Shown: positions 13,314 to 21,983 of the stretch, piece by piece
Position numbering within the stretch: the first letter of the stretch is position 1
Layout of the letters: every line of letters starts with the position of its first letter
Assembly (NCBI GenBank): GCA_946479405.1
Contig: CAMLGD010000025.1
Span: forward strand, 1-23,098
Reading direction: 5' to 3'
DNA from: an uncultured Vogesella sp.
Lineage (GTDB): Bacteria; Pseudomonadota; Gammaproteobacteria; Burkholderiales; Chromobacteriaceae
DNA length: 23,098 bases
The notes under the pieces: generated by a model
What the model saw: the letters and a program-made list of their open reading frames with translations, nothing else
Told to the model about the DNA's origin: nothing
The model's database searches: none
Made by a program: the position numbers and the translations under genes

Positions 13314-15424
13314 TAAGCCTCCAGCATTGGCAGGGTGAGAAGGATCCGCGCGCCGCCGCTGTCTCCATTGGCCAGTTGAATCTGGCCGTGGTGCTCCTCC
13401 ACTATCTTTTTCACCACCGCAAGGCCCAACCCGGTGCCCTTGGCCTTACTGGTAACGTAAGGCTCAAAAGCACGGTGCAGTATGTCTGCACTGAACCCTG
13501 CGCCGTTGTCCTGTACACAGACGAGCGCGTTCCTTCCTTCTAGTCGGCTGCTAATGTGAATCATCGGGATGTCAGCGTCAAGGACTGCATCTTGTGCGTT
13601 CTGCAGAAGGTTGTGCAGTACCTGGCGCAGCAGCGCCGCATCGCCCATCAGCGGCAGCGGCTCCACACACAGTTCCGCCCGCAATGCCGGGTTGCTTTCG
13701 TACAGCGTCAACACCTCTCGAATCAGGGTGTTAAGCTCCAGCGGCCCCAGCTTGGTACGTGGCGCACGGGCATAGTCGCGGAAGGCGTCCACCATGCCTT
13801 TCAACGCCGTAACCTGCTTGATGATGGTATCGGTGGCGCGGCGCAGCATATCGGCATCGGCGCCTTCCAGCTTGTCCGCCAGCTTCATCGCCAGCCGCTC
13901 GGCCGACAGCTGGATCGGGGTCAGCGGGTTGCGGATTTCATGTGCCAGCCGCTTGGCCACCTCGCCCCAGGCGGCATCGCGCTGCGCCCGCCCTAGTTCG
14001 GTAATATCGTCGAACACCACCACGTAGCCGGTGCCGGAGCGCTCCGGCAGTACTGCGCCGCGCACCACCAGCTGTCGTTGGCCATTGGCGCCGCTGTAGT
14101 CGATCTGCTGCTGCCAGTCATGCGGGTTAACGTTGGCCGCTTCGCGCAGGATGGTGTCCACCAGCGGTGTAAGCTCCGGCCGCAGCACCGGCCAGACTTG
14201 CAGCTCCTCGGTGGCCAGCGCCTCGAAATTCACACCGAGAATGCGCCCGGCACTGGTGTTGGCCGCACGCAGATTCCAGTTACTGTCGAACGCCACCACC
14301 CCGGCAGACAGGTTGGCAAGGATGCTTTCCAGATACAGCTTGCCCGCCTCCAGCAGCCGGCGGTTCTCATCCGCGGCATGGCGGGCCTCCTCCAGCTGCT
14401 GCGTCATGCGGTTGAACATGGTGGTGAGGATGCCCAGCTCATCCTTGCGATACACCGGGTGGCGCTTGGAATAATCGCCCTGCGCTACCGCGCGGGTACC
14501 GGCGGCCAACTCGGACAGCGGCGCCGACAGTCGCTCGGAGATGAACAGCGCAAACGCCAGCGCTGCGGTCAAGGCCAGCAGGAACACCAGCGCCAGTGTC
14601 AGCATGTAGAAGGTTTTCAGGCCGTCGCGCGCCAGCACCAGCTGGCGGTAGTCAGTACGCGCTTCCTCGATCAGCTCGGCATCGCGAGCGATCTGTGCCG
14701 GCGCCGGCTGGATGATCTGCACCACCAGCGCCTCGTCGGTGACAAAGCTGCGATACGGCAGCAGCACCTTGAGCAGCAAACCGCTACGGGCGTCGTTGTC
14801 GATGCTTTCATGCAGCTTGCGACTCTGCAACGAACGCAGCAACTCGTAGTCAGGCGCACGCGGTAGGTAACGCAACTCGTCCGGTCCGGCAAAACTCACC
14901 AGCTTGCCCTGGCGGGTGTAAACGGCGATTTCCTCCACCCCCAGTTGCTCGCGCAGGCGCGCCAGCCGGCTGGTGAGTTCGCGTTCGCTCTGGTCGGAAA
15001 TATCATTGGCCACCACCCGTGCCTTGCGCGACAGGTCGGTCAGCACGTAGCCCAGTGCATTGCGCCCCAGCTCCAGGCCTCGGTCCAGTGCGGTTTCCAC
15101 CTGCACGTTGAACCAGCTCTCGATACTGCGGGTCAGGAACTGCGCCGATACGGTGAACACCAGCATGCCCGGCAGCAATGCCACCACGGTGAACATCATC
15201 ACCATTTTCTGCGTCAGCTTGGCGCCAAACTCGCGGCTCTTCACCCGTCGGCGCAAGCGCAGCACCTGCCGTACCACCACGCCGATCAGCCCGGCCAGGC
15301 CCAGCGCATTGAGGCCAAACACCCACCAGTAGTATTCGGCCAGCTTGGAAGTGTTGCCGGTGGAAATCGCCAGCAGGTACATCAGCACCACGCCCAGCGC
15401 GGCGGCTATCGCCGGATAACGCAT
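13313..15424 (-). CDS. ntrY: NtrY-type sensor histidine kinase
   Basis: NtrY is a membrane histidine kinase that phosphorylates NtrX; NtrYX systems have been linked to nitrogen and redox/respiratory control. The 703-residue protein has N-terminal membrane segments (about 3-22, 31-52 and 79-100), then a periplasmic sensor region. A further membrane segment at about 280-305 runs into a HAMP domain. A PAS domain lies around residues 370-470. HisKA carries RLAHEIRNPLTPIQ with H495 as phospho-acceptor, and HATPase_c has N, G1 (DNGAGF) and G2 (GTGLGLAVV) boxes. ATG 15424 overlaps the upstream stop as TGATG and is preceded by GAGGGGGG, so the longer frame is rejected. Three repeat 9-mers lie inside. 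Confidence 0.93.
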   Translation of the reverse strand: MRYPAIAAALGVVLMYLLAISTGNTSKLAEYYWWVFGLNALGLAGLIGVVVRQVLRLRRRVKSREFGAKLTQKMVMMFTVVALLPGMLVFTVSAQFLTRSIESWFNVQVETALDRGLELGRNALGYVLTDLSRKARVVANDISDQSERELTSRLARLREQLGVEEIAVYTRQGKLVSFAGPDELRYLPRAPDYELLRSLQSRKLHESIDNDARSGLLLKVLLPYRSFVTDEALVVQIIQPAPAQIARDAELIEEARTDYRQLVLARDGLKTFYMLTLALVFLLALTAALAFALFISERLSAPLSELAAGTRAVAQGDYSKRHPVYRKDELGILTTMFNRMTQQLEEARHAADENRRLLEAGKLYLESILANLSAGVVAFDSNWNLRAANTSAGRILGVNFEALATEELQVWPVLRPELTPLVDTILREAANVNPHDWQQQIDYSGANGQRQLVVRGAVLPERSGTGYVVVFDDITELGRAQRDAAWGEVAKRLAHEIRNPLTPIQLSAERLAMKLADKLEGADADMLRRATDTIIKQVTALKGMVDAFRDYARAPRTKLGPLELNTLIREVLTLYESNPALRAELCVEPLPLMGDAALLRQVLHNLLQNAQDAVLDADIPMIHISSRLEGRNALVCVQDNGAGFSADILHRAFEPYVTSKAKGTGLGLAVVKKIVEEHHGQIQLANGDSGGARILLTLPMLEA

Positions 15425-16026
15425 CAGCTGCCCCCCTCGACCGTCACCGGGGTCCACGCCGACTCCAGCGACCAGTCGCTGGTGCCCAGAGCATTGAGCT
15501 GGAACGGCCGTGGCAGCTGGCCGATATCCAGTTCCAGCTGCACGCGGCCGCGCAGCAGGCGGCGATCGCTCTCATCCCAGTCAGACACATCCAACACCCG
15601 CCAGCCGGCAATGCTGCCCACCGCCGCCACCGCCTCGGTCAGCGAGTTGTAATTGTTGGCCAAACTGCCGATTGCCACCCGGTAGCGGTTGGTAAGCCGG
15701 TAGTACATCAGCTTGAAGTTGATGCTGGCGGTCGGTTCGAAAAAATGCTTGAAACGCAGCCAGTAGGCGCTGCTGCGCGGATGGGTCAGTTCGAAGGTCA
15801 GGCGGAAGGTCAGCGGCACGCCCTGCTGCACGGCATCCTGCAAGGCGTTGGGCAGCACGATCTGGTAGCGGGTGGAGATGGCCAGTGCGTGCTCCTCCAC
15901 CTCGGCACGCGCCCGCAGCACGGTAATGCCCTCTGCCGCCTGCGCCGTAAGCGGCAACAGGCAGGCAGCCAGCACTAACAGCAGGCTAAGGACGTTTTGC
16001 CAACAGCGCGTAATAGAAACCGTCAT
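15424..16026 (-). CDS. DUF4390 exported protein
   Basis: This 200-residue protein belongs to the DUF4390 family, whose function is unknown. It starts with a signal peptide (hydrophobic core LSLLLVLAACLLPLTAQA, cleavage near residue 30), so it should act in the periplasm. The mature part is beta-rich (LRARAEVEEHALAISTRYQI, SAYWLRFKHFFEP). It starts inside the end of rsmB, overlapping by 41 bases, and its stop overlaps the ntrY start. This tight coupling between rsmB and ntrY is common in betaproteobacteria and suggests a role with the NtrY sensor (inference). The ribosome site CGGAAC is weak, in keeping with coupled translation. Confidence 0.87.
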   Translation of the reverse strand: MTVSITRCWQNVLSLLLVLAACLLPLTAQAAEGITVLRARAEVEEHALAISTRYQIVLPNALQDAVQQGVPLTFRLTFELTHPRSSAYWLRFKHFFEPTASINFKLMYYRLTNRYRVAIGSLANNYNSLTEAVAAVGSIAGWRVLDVSDWDESDRRLLRGRVQLELDIGQLPRPFQLNALGTSDWSLESAWTPVTVEGGS

Positions 16027-17236
16027 GTTCCGGGGTAGGCAGCAATTGTTCGTCTTGTAGTAGCTGGGCGTCGGGGTGACGCGTCAGGAAGGCATCCACC
16101 TGCTGACGGTTTTCCTCCGGCATGATGGAACAGGTGGCGTACAGCATTTTGCCACCGGCGGCCAGCAGCGGCCACAGCGCGTCGCTGAGCGCGCCCTGCT
16201 GCTGCCCCAGTGCGGCAAAATCGGCCGGGCGGCGCAGCCACTTGATGTCCGGATGGCGACGCACCACGCCGCTGGCCGAGCACGGCACGTCCGCCAGAAT
16301 GCGGTCGAACGGCTGCCCGTCCCACCACTTGGCCGGCTGTGCCGCATCGGCGGCGACCACGTTGGCCGCAAGCCCCAGCCGCGTCAGGTTTTCTTCCACC
16401 CGCGTCAGACGGGCGGCATCGACATCCAGCGCGGTCAGCGTGACATCGGCCAACTCCAGCAGGTGGCCGCTCTTGCCACCAGGTGCGGCGCAGGCATCCA
16501 GCACCAGCATGCCGCCTTGCACATCCAGCCAGCGAGCAGCCTGTTGCGCCCCCCAATCCTGTACCGACACGCGGCCGTCGGCAAAACCCGGCAGTTCGCG
16601 CACATTGCACGGCACTTCCAGCAACACGGCATGGCTGTCCAGCGCGCGCGCCACCATGCCCATTGCGGCCAACTCGGCGACGTAGCCGGCAGCATCGCCG
16701 TGGCGGGCGTTCACCCGCAGCGTCATCGGTGGATGACGGTTGCTTTCGTCCAGAATGTCCGCCCACTGCGCCGGGTAAGCCGCGCGCAGACGCTGCAGCC
16801 ACCAGCGCGGATGGTTGTAGCGCGCCTCGTTATCGCGCTGTGCCGCAGCCAGCAGTTGTTCACGCTGGCGCAAGGCATTGCGCAGTACGCCGTTGACCAG
16901 ACCCTTGAACTTGCCGCCGGCCAGTCTGCCGGCCGCATTCACTGCCTGGTCCACCACCGCGTAGTCGGCGGCGCGGGTATGCAGCAGCTGGAACAGCGCC
17001 ACCAGCAACAGCCGCTCGATGTCGGCGGCCGGCAGCGGTCGCGGCACCAGCTGGCGCAGCACGAAACGCAGCTGCCCCAAGCGGCGCAGGCTGCCGTAGG
17101 CGATGTCCTGTAGCGCGCCGCGCTCGGCGGGGCTCAGCTCGTGATTGCGCTGGATGGTGCCCAGCGCCTCGGTCAGGGTGCGGCCCTGCTCGATACGCTC
17201 GAGCAGGCCGGCCGCCAGTTCCTGGATACGGTGCAT
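15986..17236 (-). CDS. rsmB: 16S rRNA (cytosine967-C5)-methyltransferase RsmB
   Basis: RsmB (Fmu/Sun) methylates C967 of 16S rRNA with S-adenosylmethionine. The 416-residue protein has an N-terminal NusB-like RNA-binding domain (to about 140). The Rossmann methyltransferase domain carries DACAAPGGKSGHLLEL, and two cysteines act in catalysis: C319 in DVPCSASG and C369 in YATCS. The start MHRIQELAAGLLERI is typical; TTGGAA ahead of the ATG is a weak ribosome site. Its end overlaps the DUF4390 gene. It pairs functionally with rsmD at the other end of the window, since both modify neighbouring bases of the 30S head. Confidence 0.95.
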   Translation of the reverse strand: MHRIQELAAGLLERIEQGRTLTEALGTIQRNHELSPAERGALQDIAYGSLRRLGQLRFVLRQLVPRPLPAADIERLLLVALFQLLHTRAADYAVVDQAVNAAGRLAGGKFKGLVNGVLRNALRQREQLLAAAQRDNEARYNHPRWWLQRLRAAYPAQWADILDESNRHPPMTLRVNARHGDAAGYVAELAAMGMVARALDSHAVLLEVPCNVRELPGFADGRVSVQDWGAQQAARWLDVQGGMLVLDACAAPGGKSGHLLELADVTLTALDVDAARLTRVEENLTRLGLAANVVAADAAQPAKWWDGQPFDRILADVPCSASGVVRRHPDIKWLRRPADFAALGQQQGALSDALWPLLAAGGKMLYATCSIMPEENRQQVDAFLTRHPDAQLLQDEQLLPTPEHDGFYYALLAKRP

Positions 17237-17250
17237 GTATATGTTCCAAC

Positions 17251-17289
17251 AAGAAAACCGGCCACCGTCCGCAACCGGGACGGTGGCCG
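17251..17289 (-). terminator. Terminator after htpX
   Basis: CGGCCACCGTCC and GGACGGTGGCCG form a 12-bp perfect stem with a 7-base loop, followed on the minus strand by TTTTCTT. It separates htpX from rsmB, 28 bases past the htpX stop. rsmB then needs read-through or a promoter in the remaining bases, where I see none. Confidence 0.75.
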
Positions 17290-17316
17290 TGATTCGACAG
17301 GGCGGATGATACCGGT

Positions 17317-18171
17317 TCAGCGCATGCCGCGGGCGATCTCCTGCAGCCGGGCGATGCGTTCCTCGGTATGCGGGTGGGTGCGGAACAGACCGCTGATGCC
17401 ACCACCGGACAGCGGGTTGATGATCATCATCTGTGCGGTTTCCGGATGCGCCTCGGCGGCGTACATCGGCCGCCCCTGCGCGTAGTACTCGATTTTCTGC
17501 AGCGCGGCGGCCAGTGCCAGCGGGTCGCCGCTGATCTCGGCGCCTCCGCGATCAGCCTCGAATTCGCGCGCGCGCGAAATCGCCATCTGGATCAGGCTGG
17601 CGGCCAGCGGCGCCAGGATCGCCACCGCGATGCCGGCAATCGGGTTCACCGGACGGCCGTCTTCGTCGCGACCGCCAAAGAACATGGCGAAGTTGGCCAG
17701 CGCGGAAATGGCGCCGGCCATGGTGGCGCTGATGGTGGAAATCAGCGTATCGCGATGCTGTACGTGTGCCAGCTCGTGCGCCATCACCCCGCGCAGCTCC
17801 TGGTAGCTGAGCATGCGCATGATGCCGGTGGTGGCCGCCACCGCGGCGTTTTCCGGGTTGCGGCCGGTGGCGAAGGCGTTCGGCTGCTCTTCATGGATCA
17901 CGTACACCCGCGGCATCGGCAGGCCGGCGCGTTGCGCCAGTTCGGCCACCATGCCGTACAGTTCCGGCGCGCTATGGGCATCCACCTCCTGGGCGTTGTA
18001 CATACGCAACACCATTTTGTCGGAGTTCCAGTAGGCAAACACGTTCATCGCGCCGCCGAACAGCAGCGCCAGCAGCATGCCGCTCTTGCCGCCGATCATG
18101 CCGCCGATCATGGCGAACAGCGCCACGATGGCCGCCATCAATACCGTGGTTTTCAACCAGTTAAAGCCCAT
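17317..18171 (-). CDS. htpX: Heat-shock membrane zinc metalloprotease HtpX
   Basis: HtpX is an M48 protease of the inner membrane that degrades damaged membrane proteins together with FtsH. The 284-residue protein has two N-terminal membrane segments (about 7-26 and 30-47). The zinc site is H132-E133-L-A-H136, with the third ligand in REFEAD (203-207). Two further hydrophobic stretches lie near 143-165 and 178-197. AAAGGGA precedes the ATG. It lies between fmt and rsmB and is preceded by a sigma-32-like promoter, consistent with its known heat-shock membership. It ends at its own terminator, so it can be expressed apart from rsmB-ntrYX. Confidence 0.95.
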   Translation of the reverse strand: MGFNWLKTTVLMAAIVALFAMIGGMIGGKSGMLLALLFGGAMNVFAYWNSDKMVLRMYNAQEVDAHSAPELYGMVAELAQRAGLPMPRVYVIHEEQPNAFATGRNPENAAVAATTGIMRMLSYQELRGVMAHELAHVQHRDTLISTISATMAGAISALANFAMFFGGRDEDGRPVNPIAGIAVAILAPLAASLIQMAISRAREFEADRGGAEISGDPLALAAALQKIEYYAQGRPMYAAEAHPETAQMMIINPLSGGGISGLFRTHPHTEERIARLQEIARGMR

Positions 18172-18206
18172 GACGTTTCCCTTTCGCTTCAGGCATGCCT
18201 ACACAG

Positions 18207-18232
18207 ATGCGGGCAGGTTTTGGAGGCTCAAG
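18207..18232 (-). promoter_or_regulatory. Sigma-32-like heat-shock promoter of htpX
   Basis: On the minus strand, CTTGAG (18227-18232) and CCCGCAT (18207-18213) are 13 bases apart. The sigma-32 consensus is CTTGAA-N13-17-CCCCAT. The -35 box includes the fmt stop codon. Transcription would start near 18200, about 28 bases before the htpX ATG. Confidence 0.55.
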
Positions 18233-19148
18233 CCCCCAGTACGGTTCCCGCCAGGCCGCTGCGACCGGCGGCAAACTCGCGTGCGGCCAACCTTTTGCCG
18301 CCCGCCGCCTGCAGCTCGGTGATGCGCACCAGGCCATGGCCGCTGCCCACCACCACGCCGTCGGCATCGGCATGCAGTACCTCGCCCGGCGCCCCCTGAC
18401 CGTCGATGGCCTCGGCAAACCACAGCTTGAGCGCCTCGCCGGCCAGCAGCGTGTGCGCGCCAGGTGCCGGGTTGTAGGCACGGATGGCGCGGGCGATGTC
18501 TGCCGCCGGCTGCGTCCAGTCCACGCGTGCCTCTTCCTTGCTGAGCTTGGCGGCGTAGGTGACACCGGCTTCCGGCTGTTTCTCCGGCACGCAGGCATCC
18601 AGCTGCGCCAGGGTGCCGACGATGGCTTCGGCGCCCAGTACCGCCAGTTTGTCGTGCAACGTGCTGGCGGTATCGTCGGCGGTAATCGGCAGCGCATGGA
18701 CAGACAGCATGTCGCCGGTATCCAGGCCCGCGTCCATCTGCATGATGGTGATGCCGGTTTCGGCGTCACCGGCCAGGATGGCGCGCTGGATCGGCGCGGC
18801 ACCACGCCAGCGCGGCAGCAGCGAAGCATGGATATTGAGGCAGCCGCGTGCCGGCATCTCCAGCACCGCCTTGGGCAGCAGCAGGCCATAGGCGGCTACC
18901 ACCATCACCTCGGCGCCCACCTCGGCCACCAGCGCCTGCGCTTCCGGGGTTTTCAGTGTCAGCGGCTGCTCCACCCGCAGGCCATGCTGCAATGCCAGCT
19001 CCTTTACCGGACTGGGCTTGAGCTTCATGCCGCGGCCGGCGGGGCGATCCGGCTGGGTCAGCACCAGCGCAATGTCGTGACCGGCGGCCAGCAGCGCCTC
19101 TAGCGCCTTGGCGGCGAATACCGGGGTACCGGCAAAAATCAGCTTCAT
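18228..19148 (-). CDS. fmt: Methionyl-tRNA formyltransferase
   Basis: Fmt formylates initiator Met-tRNA using 10-formyl-tetrahydrofolate. The 306-residue protein has the normal length. The catalytic residues are N105, H107 ([19 protein letters not shown]) and D143 ([11 protein letters not shown]). The C-terminal OB-fold domain runs from about 205. It starts [16 protein letters not shown] with GAGGATT ahead of the ATG. def lies 73 bases upstream; the two act in sequence on every new protein (formylation, then deformylation), and the def-fmt pair is conserved across bacteria. Two hairpins fill the gap between them. Confidence 0.97.
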   Translation of the reverse strand: MKLIFAGTPVFAAKALEALLAAGHDIALVLTQPDRPAGRGMKLKPSPVKELALQHGLRVEQPLTLKTPEAQALVAEVGAEVMVVAAYGLLLPKAVLEMPARGCLNIHASLLPRWRGAAPIQRAILAGDAETGITIMQMDAGLDTGDMLSVHALPITADDTASTLHDKLAVLGAEAIVGTLAQLDACVPEKQPEAGVTYAAKLSKEEARVDWTQPAADIARAIRAYNPAPGAHTLLAGEALKLWFAEAIDGQGAPGEVLHADADGVVVGSGHGLVRITELQAAGGKRLAAREFAAGRSGLAGTVLGA

Positions 19149-19167
19149 CGGGAATCCTCAAATGCGA

Positions 19168-19190
19168 CGGGGCACGACTGGCGTGCCCCG
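19168..19190. repeat. Hairpin in the def-fmt gap
   Basis: CGGGGCACG and CGTGCCCCG form a perfect 9-bp stem with an ACTGG loop, 19 bases before the fmt ATG in transcription order. No T tract follows on the minus strand, so it is not a standard terminator. Confidence 0.6.
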
Positions 19191-19197
19191 CATCAGG

Positions 19198-19219
19198 CTG
19201 CGGCCAACGTTGGCCGCAG
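19198..19219. repeat. Perfect head-to-head palindrome of the uptake-like repeat, after def
   Basis: CTGCGGCCAAC is followed with no gap by its exact reverse complement, giving a 22-base perfect palindrome two bases beyond the def stop codon. In Neisseria, inverted pairs of DNA uptake sequences often sit at gene ends and serve as terminators (established). Here there is no loop and no T tract, so terminator activity is uncertain. Confidence 0.7.
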
Positions 19220-19221
19220 GC

Positions 19222-19725
19222 TTACATGGTGTGCTTCTCGCGCTTTTTCATCTTGGTCTTGATGCGCGCCTGCTTCAGTTCCGACAGGTATTCCACGAAC
19301 ACCTTGCCATCGAGGTGATCCACCTCGTGTTGCAGGCAGATCGCCAGCAGGCCGCCGGTTTCCAGCTCGAACGGTTTGCCGTCGCGGCCCAGCGCCCGCA
19401 CTTTCACGTGCTCGGCGCGGGTTACCTTGTCGTAGATGCCGGGCACCGACAGGCAGCCTTCCTCGTACACCGTCTCGCCGTCCTTGTGCAGGAATTCCGG
19501 GTTGATGAAGACGTAGGGCTCGGTTTTATCTTCCGAGGTATCGATGACGATCAGGCGGTGATGGTAGTCCACCTGGGTGGCGGCCAGACCGATGCCACGC
19601 GCTTCGTACATGGTTTCGAACATGTCGTCGATCTGCTTTTGCAGCGCCGCGTCAAAAACTTCTACCGGCTTGGCTACCTTGTGCAAGCGCGGATCGGGAT
19701 AATGAAGGATATTGAGTAATGCCAT
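19222..19725 (-). CDS. def: Peptide deformylase
   Basis: Peptide deformylase removes the N-formyl group from new proteins. The 167-residue protein has the three family motifs: GIGLAATQ (44-51), EEGCLSVP with metal ligand C91, and HEVDH with H133, E134 and H137. These residues mark an active type I enzyme. The open frame extends 18 codons upstream, but [14 protein letters not shown] is the family start and the extension runs into the divergent regulatory region. No good Shine-Dalgarno is visible (GGTTTTGATT before the ATG). It is the first gene of a long minus-strand series through fmt, htpX, rsmB and ntrYX. Confidence 0.97.
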   Translation of the reverse strand: MALLNILHYPDPRLHKVAKPVEVFDAALQKQIDDMFETMYEARGIGLAATQVDYHHRLIVIDTSEDKTEPYVFINPEFLHKDGETVYEEGCLSVPGIYDKVTRAEHVKVRALGRDGKPFELETGGLLAICLQHEVDHLDGKVFVEYLSELKQARIKTKMKKREKHTM

Positions 19726-19761
19726 AATCAAAACCGTTTCAGTTGAGGATGCCGACACGGC

Positions 19762-19778
19762 TGACAATAATATTGTCA
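19762..19778. promoter_or_regulatory. AT-rich operator-like palindrome between def and the LysM gene
   Basis: TGACAATA, a central A, and TATTGTCA form a perfect 17-base palindrome in the 112-base divergent gap. It is AT-rich in GC-rich surroundings. AATAAT (19766-19771) inside it is a good -10 for the plus strand, 17 bases after TTGAGG (19743-19748); TATTAT on the minus strand is a possible -10 for def but lacks a -35. It may therefore be a promoter core, an operator or both. Confidence 0.45.
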
Positions 19779-19837
19779 TCAGACCGGTGGTAAGCGTTTC
19801 TCTGTCCAGTGCCGGCTATAGATGGGGTCACTTTCAG

Positions 19838-20860
19838 ATGTTAAAACCTATTATATCTCTTGTTCTGGCCATTGGCCTGTCCGCCCCGGCCATAGCCGAT
19901 ACCTTGCAGCTACGCGAGGATGCACCGCAACGCTATGTGGTGAAAAAGGGGGACACGCTGTGGGACATCTCCGGCAAGTATTTGAAATCGCCGTGGAAGT
20001 GGCCGCAGCTGTGGCGCATGAACCGTGCCGAGATCAAGAATCCGCACTGGATCTATCCGGGCGATGTGCTGTACCTGGAATACGTCGATGGCCAGCCGCG
20101 GCTGCGCATTGGCAGCAACCGCACGGTGAAACTGTCGCCGCAGGTGCGCAGCACGGCACTGGATGAAGCCATCACCATGATCCCGGCCAAGGCGATCGAG
20201 CCGTTCCTCAAGCGTCCGCTGCTGGTGGATGACACAGCCGATTACGAGCGTGCGCCGCGCCTGGTGGCCACCCAGGAAAACCGCGTCATCCTGTCCACAC
20301 TGGACCCGGCCTACGCCACCGGCCTGACCTCCGGCGGCACCTGGCAGGCCTACCGTCTGGGCCGCCCGGTAGTGGACCCGGACAGCAAGGAGCTGCTGGG
20401 CCACGAGGTGATCTACGGCGGCGACTTGCAAGTGCGCAAGCTCGATACCGTCAGCAGCCTGCAGGTAGGCAAGGTCAACGAGGAAATCCTGATCGGCGAT
20501 CGCCTGGCGAAGAAGGCCGAACACGAAGACCTGCAATACATCCCTCATGAGCCGCCGCCAGAGCTACAGGGCAAGATCGTGCAGAGCGTCAGCGGCGTCA
20601 ACGAGATCGGCCAGCTGTACAGCGTGGTGATCAACCGCGGCCTACGTGAAGGCGTCGAGATCGGCCACGTGTTCGGCATCTACCGTGCGCCCAAGATCAT
20701 CAGCGTGGAAAACAACGGCCAGAAGCAGCAACTGGCGATGCCGTCCGAGCAACTGGGCGACCTGATCGTCTACCGCGTGTTCCAGAAAGCCTCGTACGCG
20801 CTGGTGCTGCGCAGCAGCCAGTCGGTGATAGTGGGTGACCGCATCGCCGCACCGCAATGA
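19838..20860 (+). CDS. Exported LysM-domain protein
   Basis: This 340-residue protein has a signal peptide (cleavage after LSAPAIA, residue 20) and one LysM peptidoglycan-binding domain at about 31-80. That domain contains RYVVKKGDTLWDISGKYLK, NPHWIYPGDVLYLEY and the aromatic-rich KWPQLWRMN. The long remainder (about 95-340) is mostly beta-predicted and has no catalytic motif that I recognise. LysM genes of this type stand next to dprA in many betaproteobacteria; the cell-wall role is inferred from the domain. The frame opens upstream, but the signal peptide fixes ATG 19838. The stop overlaps the dprA start as ATGA. The ribosome site (GGGG) is weak and distant. Confidence 0.9.
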   Translation: MLKPIISLVLAIGLSAPAIADTLQLREDAPQRYVVKKGDTLWDISGKYLKSPWKWPQLWRMNRAEIKNPHWIYPGDVLYLEYVDGQPRLRIGSNRTVKLSPQVRSTALDEAITMIPAKAIEPFLKRPLLVDDTADYERAPRLVATQENRVILSTLDPAYATGLTSGGTWQAYRLGRPVVDPDSKELLGHEVIYGGDLQVRKLDTVSSLQVGKVNEEILIGDRLAKKAEHEDLQYIPHEPPPELQGKIVQSVSGVNEIGQLYSVVINRGLREGVEIGHVFGIYRAPKIISVENNGQKQQLAMPSEQLGDLIVYRVFQKASYALVLRSSQSVIVGDRIAAPQ

Positions 20861-21966
20861 GCGACCGCCTGCACGCCTGGGCGACGCTGGCCTTCTCGCC
20901 CGGTGTCGGCCCGCAGCGCTTCCTGCAGCTGATCCAGCGCTTCGGCAGTGCCGAGGCCGCGCTGTCGGCGCGCCCGGCGCAGCTGGGCGAGCTGCTGGAC
21001 CGCGGCATCGCCGAAACCCTGGGGGGCGAGCTGGCGCAGCAAAGCGCGGCAGCGGCGCTGACCTGGGCCGCGGCCGATGGCTGCCATCTGATCACACTGC
21101 AGGACGACGATTACCCGTGCCAACTGGCAGAGGCCGGCGCAGCACCACCGCTGCTGTTTGCCCGCGGCCGCCGCGAGCTGTTGGCCGCACCGATGCTGGC
21201 CATCGTCGGCAGCCGCAATTCCACACCGCAGGGTGACGACAATGCCCGCAGCTTTGCCCGCAACCTGGCGGCCAACGGCTACAGCATTGTCAGTGGTCTG
21301 GCCGGTGGCATCGATGCCGCTGCGCACGAAGGGGCGCTGAGCCAGGCCGCCAGCACCGTGGCGGTAATCGGCACCGGCATCGACCGCGTCTATCCGGCGC
21401 GCAACCGCGAGCTGGCGCACCGCATTGCCGAGCAAGGGCTGATCCTGTCCGAGTTTCCGCTGGGCAGCCCGCCGCTGGCGCAGAATTTTCCGCGTCGCAA
21501 CCGCATCATCGCCGGCCTGGCGCGCGGCTGCCTGGTGGTGGAAGCCACGTTGCAAAGCGGTTCGCTGATCACCGCGCGGCTGGCGCTGGAAGCCGGGCGC
21601 GAGGTGATGGCCATCCCCGGCTCCATCCTCAATCCACAAGCGCGCGGCTGCCATCGGCTGCTGAAGGATGGTGCCCGGCTGGTGGAAACCGTAGACGATG
21701 TGCTGGACGAAGTTGGCCGTTTACCGCTGCGCCCCAGCCAGCCCACGCTCAATGCGACCAGCAATGACGACGCGCTGCCAGAGCAGCCCTTGCTGCAGGC
21801 GATGGGCTTCGATCCGGTGGATGCCGACACCCTGGCCGCCCGGCTCGGGTTGACGCCGGGGGTGGTTTACGCGATGCTTCTCGAGCTTGAAATACAAGGT
21901 CATGTTGACAGCATGCACGGCGGCCGCTACCAGCGCCGTCGCGACGCCACCAGCACGGCCTGCTAA
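20857..21966 (+). CDS. dprA: DNA-processing protein DprA
   Basis: DprA binds incoming single-stranded DNA during natural transformation and loads RecA. The 369-residue protein has a SAM-like N-terminal domain (about 1-75). The Rossmann core carries AIVGSRNSTPQG, VSGLAGGIDAAAHEGAL, NFPRRNRIIAGL and GSLITARLALEAGREVMAIPG. A C-terminal winged helix follows (about 305-360, DADTLAARLGLTPGVVYAML). All signature regions are intact. It starts inside the LysM stop (ATGA), so translation is coupled. A complete dprA supports competence in this organism, which matters for the uptake-like repeat; two copies of it lie in this gene. Confidence 0.95.
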   Translation: MSDRLHAWATLAFSPGVGPQRFLQLIQRFGSAEAALSARPAQLGELLDRGIAETLGGELAQQSAAAALTWAAADGCHLITLQDDDYPCQLAEAGAAPPLLFARGRRELLAAPMLAIVGSRNSTPQGDDNARSFARNLAANGYSIVSGLAGGIDAAAHEGALSQAASTVAVIGTGIDRVYPARNRELAHRIAEQGLILSEFPLGSPPLAQNFPRRNRIIAGLARGCLVVEATLQSGSLITARLALEAGREVMAIPGSILNPQARGCHRLLKDGARLVETVDDVLDEVGRLPLRPSQPTLNATSNDDALPEQPLLQAMGFDPVDADTLAARLGLTPGVVYAMLLELEIQGHVDSMHGGRYQRRRDATSTAC

Positions 21967-21983
21967 CCGGTTGATTCCCCTGA

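Noticed and set aside
15425..15457. Longer ntrY start overlapping the DUF4390 gene
   Set aside because: The TGATG junction with a strong GAGGGGGG site supports ATG 15424, and the extension (DPGDGRGGQL) has no family match in style.
16076..17113. Long plus-strand open frame opposite rsmB (345 codons)
   Set aside because: It is the antisense shadow of a well-recognised gene in GC-rich DNA, with no ribosome site and low-complexity His/Gln/Arg composition.
17368..18399. Long plus-strand open frame opposite htpX and fmt (343 codons)
   Set aside because: It is an antisense shadow of htpX and the fmt end, crossing the intergenic promoter, with no family features.
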